Assembly: GCF_004349355.1 (NCBI RefSeq)
Contig: NZ_SMFK01000016.1
Span: 25,911-89,910, forward strand
Origin: Flavobacterium cellulosilyticum
Lineage (GTDB): Bacteria > Bacteroidota > Bacteroidia > Flavobacteriales > Flavobacteriaceae
Direction of reading: 5' to 3'
DNA length: 64,000 bases
Under the pieces are notes generated by a model. The model made no database searches. It worked only from the letters and a program-made list of their open reading frames with translations, and was not told where the DNA came from. This document shows positions 52,528-61,200 of this stretch, one piece after another; within the stretch, counting starts at the first letter, position 1; each line of letters starts with the position of its first letter. The position numbers and the translations under genes were made by a program.

Positions 52528-55500
52528 ATGAAGACAACTGTAAATAATATTTCAAAAAAGTTTATTTTAATCTTCTTTCTTCTTTCAACATTAGTTGGAT
52601 CGGGACAAACTATATTTAAAGAAAATATAGGAGTTTGTTGCGGATCAACAGTAACATCGATTGCAAGTACCACTTTTTTAAATACTGGTTTATCCTTTTC
52701 AGGAACTGCTGATACTAGAACTGACACTCCATCATCTGGATACAATAGTGTTTCAGGCGGTAGAAATGTCTATTTTTCTAATAACACTTCTAAAAATTTT
52801 ATTATTTCTGGAATTAACACTTCAAGGTTTTTAAATCTTAGTCTCCGTTTTGCCCTATGGAAATCGTCTGATGCGGCAAGCAACCAAATAGTTGTAGAGG
52901 TTAGTACTAATGGAACAACATACACAGCTCTTTCATACGATAGAGCAACTTCAGGTGGATCTTCTGGCTGGGCATTAGTTGATACAAACGGCACAATTCC
53001 AACTGCAACAAACTTGTATATTAGATTTAGACAAACTTCTACATCCTACACATTTCGTGTTGATGATATTGAATTAATTGGTTTTTTTGATAGTGATGGA
53101 GATGGGGTCAATGATAATGTAGATACAGATGATGACAATGATGGCATCAAAGATGATGTAGAATGTCCCAATTTCGCAAAACCAAGAATTTATAATGCAG
53201 ATTTTGAAGACTTAAATATAATAACTTCAGGACTTGATGGAGGTTCAACAGATGTTGTGCCAACTGTTGGTATTTGGAAAGGACCTGGTGCCAATTTTCC
53301 AAATTGGCAAAGTGCAGAGCCTTTTCCTAATAATCATTTAGAAATCTGGCACAATTCACAAGCTGCTTCAAACGATTCTGGTGGGAAAGCCTTTTCAGGG
53401 GTACAATGGGCAGAAATCAATGCAAGTACTAATGATGGATTTTTCCAAGATATTGTAACAACTCCCGGAGATATTTTGCAATGGTCATTTGCACATCGCA
53501 AAAGAACGGGTTACGCTGGCGGTGGTGAAGACATTGCACGATTAATGATTGGAAATCCAAGTGGTACAATGATTAGTCAGGGTGATTTCACTTCTGCAAA
53601 TGATTCTTCTTGGACTGAACATTGGGGCACTTATACGGTTCCTGCAGGGCAAACAACAACTCGATTAACATTTACAGCAATCAAAGCAGCATCAGGATCT
53701 ACTAGTACCGGAAATTTTGTTGATAAAGTACAGTTATTTGTAATTCCGAATTGTAAAGATACTGATGGAGATGGCGTACCCAATTATTTTGATTTAGACA
53801 GTGACAATGACGGAATACCGGATGTAGTAGAAGCTGGACTAGGAAATTTGAGTAATGGAAAAGGAAAAATAAGTATTGCTTGGGCAGACGCAAATGGAAA
53901 TGGTTTACACGATAGTGCTGAGTCGACTGCCAATTTACCGCCATTAGATGCTGATGGAGATGGCGTACCCAATTATATCGATTTAGATAGTGATAATGAT
54001 AGCGTTTTTGACATTGACGAATCGGGAGCTGGTAATACAAATGCTGCTGTTGGTTATGTTAATGGTGATGGTGATATTAATGGTGATGGTGTAGGAGACG
54101 GAATAGATTCAGAATCTTTTAGAATAAGAGACACCAATAATAATGGTATTTTAGAACAATTTGGCGATGGTATATTAGATGTTTTTGATTATTTCGTTGG
54201 AAATACTTCCTATGCTGATTCCTTTGGAAACACAAATCAAGGTTCAACAGGAGCTGGATGGGTTAATTATGTAAAAGACACCGATGGTGAAGGAATCCCA
54301 GATTATATTGACATTAGAAACATCACAACAGGAATTTTTGATATTGCCAATAATAAATTAATTTATAGTAATAAAGTATTGGATGCCAATAATGACGGGA
54401 TTCTAGATGGAAATACGGATATTGATAAAGATGGAATTTTAGATTCTTTTGACACAAATACTTCAATATTTGGATCACCCAGAGATTTAAACAATAAATT
54501 ATTGCTTGACTTTGATGGTCGAAACGATTATGGTCAAAGTACAAACGTACTGAGCAGCTTTAATAAAGGGTCTCTTATGGCTTGGATCGATCTTAATTCT
54601 AGCTTTTCAACCACTGGAGTTATTGTAGGGCAAACTAAATTCCTCATCCGAATTACAAGTACTCGAAAATTAGAAGCAGTGGTCAACGGAACACTAATTA
54701 CAGACACTACAATTCTAAATAAATCCCAGTGGTACAATTTGGGCGCTACTTATGATGGAACAAATGTGAAATTGTATATTAATGGTGTATTGGTAAAAAC
54801 TCAGTCTAGAACAGGAACCTTTTCTGATACTTCCTTGCTGACATTAGGAAAAAACCCTGCAACAAATACGGAGTATTTTAAAGGAAAAATAGATGAAGTT
54901 CGGGTTTTTGATTGTGCTTTAACCGACTCTCAATTACAACGAATGGTGTACCAAGAGATAAAAAATGTAGGATCTGAAATTTATGGCGAAATAGTTCCTA
55001 AAAATATCGCTACTTCTCCATCCTCATTACCATTTGCCAGTTTATTGCGATATTATCGAATGGACACTTATAAAGATGATGTTATTGATGATTTAACTAC
55101 TCCTGCAATAGATATTACTGGTGCAAGAATTTACAATCATAAAAACATTTATGTACAACAAGCACCTTTGCCTTTTGTAACTGTGGCATCAGGTAATTTT
55201 GCAACAGCTGTAAATAGTTCGACAACTGATGTGAGAGGACAAGATATTATGGAAAACAACTATTCAATCGTAAAAATAAAACATGATATAACCGAAACAC
55301 TAGATGTTAATGCCTTAGGTATGATTGTAGATCCAGGTAAAAACATCTACATGAATAATAATACTAAAATACAAAATGATTGGTATTTAAAATTGGATGG
55401 GAAAATTGACTTAGTGGGTAATTCTCAATTATTACAAACAACAGAAAGCGATTTAGATGTCACTAGTACTGGATCAATTGAAAGAGACCAACAAGGACAA

Positions 55501-57027
55501 GCTAACAAATACAATTATAATTATTGGTGTTCGCCTGTTAGCCCAATCAATTCTACTCAAAACAATAAAGACTATACAATCTCCGCTGTTATGAAAGATG
55601 GATTTAATGCTGTCCCAAGGCCAATTACTTGGATTGCAGGTTTTGATGGAGTTGCTGGAAATTCAACTACACCCATGAGTATTGCGCGATATTGGTTGAA
55701 TAAATTTGATAATTATGCCAATGCCTATTCATGTTGGGTCAAAATCACAGAAAATAGTACATTAAGAGTAGGCCAAGGATTTACAATGAAAGGAAGTGGT
55801 ACTTCAGGAACACAGAATTATACTTTTGTTGGAAAACCCAATAATGGTACTATTGCAACAAATACTGTTGGTTCAGATCAGTTATTATTGACTGGAAATC
55901 CATATCCTTCGGCATTAGACGCAACAGCTTTCATTACTGACAATACAAATTCAAATTCAATTGATGGCTCTTTGTATTTCTGGGAACATTACCCTGCAAA
56001 CAACTCCCATGTACTAGCTAATTATCAGGGCGGATATGGTGTACGAAATTTAGTAGACGGTTTAGCACCCGTTTCAACAGGTATAGATTTCATTAGTCAG
56101 ACCGGAATTAGTACTAGATGTGCCCCTAACCAATACATCCCTGTAGGACAAGGATTTTTTGTAAACGGTAAAATTGGGGCAGGAGGAACGGTTACTTTTA
56201 AAAACAGTCAAAGGGCTTTTGTAAAAGAAAATGATGCTCAATCTAATATCATCTACAAAAAACGCTCAGGAACAAAACTAAATCAAGCGAACGATAGTTC
56301 TGAGTTATTTGTTGAAAAAGACACAATAAAGAAAATCCGTCTAGGTTTTAATTCGAATAATGGTTATCACAGGCAAATTTTGTTAGGTTTTATGAATGAA
56401 AAAGCTACTGATGGAATGGATTATGGGTACGATGCAATTAATTTTGATGATTTTCCAAATGACATGTATTTTTTAACTGAAGAAAACCAATTAGTAATTC
56501 AAGGTGTAGGATTTTTTGATCCAGCTGCATCCTATCCTATTGGGGTAAAAACAGATATTGAAGGAAAAGTTTCGTTTACTATTGATGCTTTAGTAAACTT
56601 TAGTCCAAAACAATCAATATATATTTATGACAATGAGACCAAAACATATAACGATATCCATAATACACCTTATGAAGTTAATTTACCTGTTGGCGTGAAT
56701 GACACTCGTTTTTCATTGCGATTTAGTGATAAAAGTAAGAATGCAGAAAAAACATTAATTGTTGTTGATGAAACTGAAAGAAAAGAAGGAATTCTTGTTT
56801 TATATTCCAAAAACTACAAAACTTTAGTTATTGATAATAACAATCTGGATTCTTATATTAATTCGGTTGTCTTATATAATATAAATGGTCAATCTGTTGC
56901 CAATTGGGATCTTAAAATGTCTGAACAAACCAATATACAAATCCCACTAAAAGACATGAGCTCTGGAATTTATATTGTAAAATTAACAACTACTACAGGA
57001 GAAATCAGTAAAAAAATAATGTTCTAA
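52528..57027 (+). CDS. Large secreted protein with TSP3 calcium repeats, LamG-like domain and T9SS sorting domain
   Basis: 1499 residues. Signal peptide MKTTVNNISKKFILIFFLLSTLVGSGQ. The N-terminal beta-rich domain runs to about residue 185. Then come thrombospondin type 3-like calcium motifs: DSDGDGVNDNVDTDDDNDGIKDD (about 190), DTDGDGVPNYFDLDSDNDGIPD (about 412), DADGDGVPNYIDLDSDND (about 474), and a Gly/Asp-rich set up to about residue 640. Between the first and second sets is a jelly-roll region. A LamG-like domain spans about 655-811 (LLLDFDGRNDYGQSTN ... EYFKGKIDEVRVFDCALTDSQL). The last 75 residues (VLYSKNYKTLVIDNNNLDSYINSVVLYNINGQSV ... MSSGIYIVKLTTTTGEISKKIMF) form a type A T9SS sorting domain, so the protein is exported through the outer membrane by T9SS. 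Probable adhesin or carbohydrate-binding surface protein; no enzyme domain visible. Confidence 0.92.
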   Translation: MKTTVNNISKKFILIFFLLSTLVGSGQTIFKENIGVCCGSTVTSIASTTFLNTGLSFSGTADTRTDTPSSGYNSVSGGRNVYFSNNTSKNFIISGINTSRFLNLSLRFALWKSSDAASNQIVVEVSTNGTTYTALSYDRATSGGSSGWALVDTNGTIPTATNLYIRFRQTSTSYTFRVDDIELIGFFDSDGDGVNDNVDTDDDNDGIKDDVECPNFAKPRIYNADFEDLNIITSGLDGGSTDVVPTVGIWKGPGANFPNWQSAEPFPNNHLEIWHNSQAASNDSGGKAFSGVQWAEINASTNDGFFQDIVTTPGDILQWSFAHRKRTGYAGGGEDIARLMIGNPSGTMISQGDFTSANDSSWTEHWGTYTVPAGQTTTRLTFTAIKAASGSTSTGNFVDKVQLFVIPNCKDTDGDGVPNYFDLDSDNDGIPDVVEAGLGNLSNGKGKISIAWADANGNGLHDSAESTANLPPLDADGDGVPNYIDLDSDNDSVFDIDESGAGNTNAAVGYVNGDGDINGDGVGDGIDSESFRIRDTNNNGILEQFGDGILDVFDYFVGNTSYADSFGNTNQGSTGAGWVNYVKDTDGEGIPDYIDIRNITTGIFDIANNKLIYSNKVLDANNDGILDGNTDIDKDGILDSFDTNTSIFGSPRDLNNKLLLDFDGRNDYGQSTNVLSSFNKGSLMAWIDLNSSFSTTGVIVGQTKFLIRITSTRKLEAVVNGTLITDTTILNKSQWYNLGATYDGTNVKLYINGVLVKTQSRTGTFSDTSLLTLGKNPATNTEYFKGKIDEVRVFDCALTDSQLQRMVYQEIKNVGSEIYGEIVPKNIATSPSSLPFASLLRYYRMDTYKDDVIDDLTTPAIDITGARIYNHKNIYVQQAPLPFVTVASGNFATAVNSSTTDVRGQDIMENNYSIVKIKHDITETLDVNALGMIVDPGKNIYMNNNTKIQNDWYLKLDGKIDLVGNSQLLQTTESDLDVTSTGSIERDQQGQANKYNYNYWCSPVSPINSTQNNKDYTISAVMKDGFNAVPRPITWIAGFDGVAGNSTTPMSIARYWLNKFDNYANAYSCWVKITENSTLRVGQGFTMKGSGTSGTQNYTFVGKPNNGTIATNTVGSDQLLLTGNPYPSALDATAFITDNTNSNSIDGSLYFWEHYPANNSHVLANYQGGYGVRNLVDGLAPVSTGIDFISQTGISTRCAPNQYIPVGQGFFVNGKIGAGGTVTFKNSQRAFVKENDAQSNIIYKKRSGTKLNQANDSSELFVEKDTIKKIRLGFNSNNGYHRQILLGFMNEKATDGMDYGYDAINFDDFPNDMYFLTEENQLVIQGVGFFDPAASYPIGVKTDIEGKVSFTIDALVNFSPKQSIYIYDNETKTYNDIHNTPYEVNLPVGVNDTRFSLRFSDKSKNAEKTLIVVDETERKEGILVLYSKNYKTLVIDNNNLDSYINSVVLYNINGQSVANWDLKMSEQTNIQIPLKDMSSGIYIVKLTTTTGEISKKIMF

Positions 57028-58231
57028 GTAGAGAAGTAAGAAAATTTAAAAATATTCTATCAAAAAAAACACCCCCTTGACCTTGTTAACTGCCCCCAAA
57101 AAGTAAGACACTATTTGGGGGCAGTTTATTATTAGAATTGTTTTTATAGTTCATTTGAATTTACGCAACCGTCTAACCCTAGCCGATAATTTTAAGATAA
57201 AGAAATGTTAATCTCATAAAAAAGAAAGATGTGGCTATTTACATTGAGATTTAACAATACCTATTCAGCGTCTATTAATTCTATTAGTACCATTTCTTAT
57301 ACAGTGAAAAACAACTCTTTCTGTATATTCTGAAACTCAATTTAACTTCTTGAGGCACTTCAATATACATACTTAATACAATCCGTAAATTCAAATTAAG
57401 GATTACGATTACACTTGTAACTTTCATCAATTCTTGTTAAGTTAGAAAAAAAGATTTAAGTAGTGACTGGAATAAAGTCTTCCGCAATTTCTCTTTTCAG
57501 TTGAAGTTTTAATACATGCTATAATCTAGTTGGTATCAAAAACTTTAAACCTAAATTAATTTCTAAACAAAATTATTTGCGGATCATTATTGAAAGATGA
57601 TTCAAAAAAACAAATTAAGCAAGGCTGTTCTTTTTTAGACAGTTTCTTCTATTTAGGGCAACTATTTACTATCCAAATACTCTTATTTCCCATTTTAAAA
57701 AACAATAAAAATTAAAAGCGTTTTTCAAAAGTAAAGTTTTTCAAAACATTAAAAACTTAGGCGAATTAATTAGCAAAACGAGTTGAGGATCATTGTCAAA
57801 ACGTCTTCCAATTTTTTTTATGAAGTAATAAACTACAATTCATATTGAAATTAGTTTTCACAAAATTTTTCTTATCTCTATAAAAATTTTAACTGATTTA
57901 AACTGATTAATTTGATCATTATCGGTTTTTATAAAAACAGATTCTATATTCTAAAAACTAAAGTAAATTATTTCTTAAAAAAAAGAGAAATCCATGAGAA
58001 TAATTCATTTTTAATGTAAAAATACTATTAATATAAATTAAAAAAAAACAGAAAAATAAAATTAAACTGTTAATAAAACCTTTTTGTCGATAAAAAATAT
58101 CTGTTTATCGAAAATAAAATTCATTTCAATAAAAATACCCCTTAATTACCTAACTTTGAGACTAGTACGCATTTTATTTTGACCAAATAAAGTTAATCAT
58201 TCTAACTATTATTTAAAAAAATGTTGTTACC
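57028..58231. other. 1.2-kb intergenic region before the giant repeat gene
   Basis: AT-rich, with no credible gene. It begins with a strong hairpin (57088-57126) whose arms resemble IS3-family ends. The rest has no open frame above about 50 codons and may be decayed coding DNA. TCGATAAA (58087-58094) and TTTATCGA (58104-58111) form an inverted pair, and TAACTTTG (58151-58158) fits the -10 consensus for the following gene, without a clear -33 TTG. Confidence 0.5.
57088..57126. repeat. 13-bp inverted repeat, terminator or IS-end remnant
   Basis: AACTGCCCCCAAA (57088-57100) and TTTGGGGGCAGTT (57114-57126) pair perfectly with a 13-nt loop, 61 bp beyond the stop codon. It could serve as the terminator of the 1499-residue gene. 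The sequence CCCCCAAAAAGTAAGACA also resembles terminal repeats of IS150-group IS3 elements, so it may be a relic of one. Confidence 0.55.
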
Positions 58232-61200
58232 ATGAAAAAAATCTACCTATTTTTAATTCTTTTATTTTTCAATTATTATTTTGGAATCAGCCAAAATTTT
58301 GATCAGTTTGCCTCTGGAATAAAAATAAACAACATCATCTATAATACAACTGGAATTGATCCAAATAAAATCAACTCAGATTCTGGAGCACCAAATTTTG
58401 AAAGGGCAAATTTGGGTGTTTTTGGTCAAAATTCTTCCTGCGCAAAAATTACGGCTAGCGAAATTAAAACATGGAAAACTAGCTCAGGAAATGTGTGTAC
58501 TGCAACATTGTATTGGCGCACATATCCAAATGGTTCACCATCGGGAATATTTAACGCTATTCCTTTATCAATGGTAACTAATTGTGCGGGTTCTGTATTT
58601 GCAGATGGTATTGGACCATGTACTGGAAATGATCAAAAATGGAAAGATTATTCATTAAACACTAATTTCATAACAGGATTATCACCGGGCAGTTATATCC
58701 TTGAAATTAATTTTGGATATACAGGTTCCGACACAAGCATTTCTACTTGCGAAACTACAAAATACATCAGTAATTTAGGCGCTAATTATAAGGCTAGTTT
58801 TACTATAACTAATCCTATAACAACACCAAGTGTTTCATCTACTACATTATGTGAAGGGAGTAGCCTGACACTTACTTCAAATCCAAGTGGTGGAAGTGCT
58901 CCATACACATTTAATTGGACTGGTCCAAATGGATATACTTCTACTGTTGAGAATCCAATTATTAATACTGTTACTACGTCTAATTCTGGTGTTTATTCAG
59001 TCATTGTCACTGATGCATGTGGAGCTATTTCAACAATTCAGAGTACAAATTCTGTTACAGTAAATACACTTTCAGTAGCACCCACTACAATTTCGGGGAC
59101 AACTACAATTTGTAACGGGCAATCTACAACTTTAACAGTAAGTGGAGGAACTTTAGGCACAGCTGGTATTGCAGAATGGTTTTCGGGTTCCTGCGGTGGA
59201 ACTTCCGTTGGAACAGGAAACAGTATTAGTGTTTCTCCAACAGCGAATACAACTTATTATGTTCGCTATGCTGGAACTTGCAATAGTACCACTTGTACGA
59301 CAGCTACAGTAATTGTGAATCCAATTTTAGTACCTTCAGCATCAATTTTAGCAAATCCGACAAGCCCTATTTGCTCAGGAACTTCAGTAACTTTTACAGC
59401 CACATCTAAAAACGGAGGTAGCACTCCTTCTTACCAATGGTTCATTAATAATGTTGCAATAAATGGCCAAACTGCTTCAACATTTACAACAAGCACATTG
59501 AACAATAGCAACCAAGTAAAAGTAGAAATGACATCTAATGCAATATGTCCAGTTCCTGCAACTGTAACATCAAATATTCTAACGATCACTGTAAATCCAG
59601 TACTGACTCCATCTGTTAATATTTTAGCCTCACAAACTACATTCTGTACAGGTACATCAGTAACATTTAGCATTAATTCAATAACTAATGGAGGTCTTAC
59701 GCCAACTTACCAATGGAAACGGAATGGCAATCCAATATCCGGAGAAAATAGTTCCACTTATACATCAAATTCACTAGTGGATAATGACATTATTACACTG
59801 GATCTTACCTCATCAGCAACTTGTGCAATACCTGCAATGGTTAGTAGCAATCCTATTCAAGTCAAAGTAAATCCTAACTTGCCTGTAAGTGTAAGTGTTG
59901 GAGCATCAGCTACCACTATTTGTGCTGGGACCAATGTAACATTTACAGCTACCGCTACAAACGGTGGTACAACACCCGCTTATCAATGGAAACTTAATGC
60001 CAGCAATGTTGGGATAAATAGTGCCACATATACCAATTCAGCATTGGTAAATGGTGATGTTGTTTCAGTGCAATTAACATCAAATGCTACCTGTGCAACA
60101 GGCAATCTCGCCACAAGTAGTCCAATTACTATGACGGTAAATCCAAATTTACCTGTTAGTGTAAGTGTTGGCGCTTCAGCCACAACAATTTGTCCAGGAA
60201 CCAATGTAATATTTACTGCAACCCCAACAAATGGAGGAACCACACCTGCGTATCAGTGGAAAATTAACGGTAATAATGTTGGAACAAATAGTGCTACATA
60301 TACCTCAACAACTCTATCAAATAATGATGTTATTACTGCTGTTATATCATCAAATGCGACTCCTTGTGCAACAGGCAACCCCGCCACAAGTAGCCCAATT
60401 ACCATGACGGTAAATCCAAATTTACCCGTTAGTGTAAGTGTTGGCGCTTCAGCCACAACAATTTGTTCCGGAACCAATGTAACATTTACTGCAACCCCAA
60501 CAAATGGAGGATCAACACCTACTTATCAATGGAAACTTAATGGTAGTAATGTTGGGTCAAATAATACTACATATGCCTCAACGAATTTATCAAATAATGA
60601 TGTAGTTACCGTTGTATTAACATCAAATGCGACTCCCTGTGCAACAGGCAACCCCGCCACAAGTAGCCCAATTACTATGACGGTAAATCCAAATTTACCC
60701 GTTAGTGTAAGTGTTGGCGCTTCAGCCACAACAATTTGTTCCGGAACCAATGTAACATTTACTGCAACCCCAACAAATGGAGGAACCACACCTGCGTATC
60801 AGTGGAAAATTAACGGTAATAATGTTGGAACAAATAGTGCTACATATGCCTCAACAACTCTATCAAATAATGATGTTATTACTGCTGTTATAACATCAAA
60901 TGCGACTCCTTGTGCAACAGGGAGCCCCGCCACAAGTAGCCCAATTACTATGACGGTAAATCCAAATTTACCTGTTAGTGTAAGTGTTGGCGCTTCAGCC
61001 ACAACAATTTGTTCCGGAACAAATGTAACATTTACTGCAACCCCAACAAATGGAGGATCAACACCTACTTATCAATGGAAACTTAATGGTAGTAATGTTG
61101 GGTCAAATAATACTACATATGCCTCAACGAATTTATCAAATAATGATGTAGTTACCGTTGTTTTAACATCAAATGCGACTCCTTGTGCAACAGGCAACCC

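Noticed and set aside
53702..54040. 112-codon minus-strand ORF inside the 1499-residue gene
   Set aside because: Histidine/glutamine-rich complement of the DxDxDG repeats, no start context, full-length plus-strand gene with T9SS domain covers it.
58356..58577. 73-codon plus-strand ORF in another frame at the start of the giant gene
   Set aside because: It overlaps the giant frame, has no signal or domain and lacks independent support.
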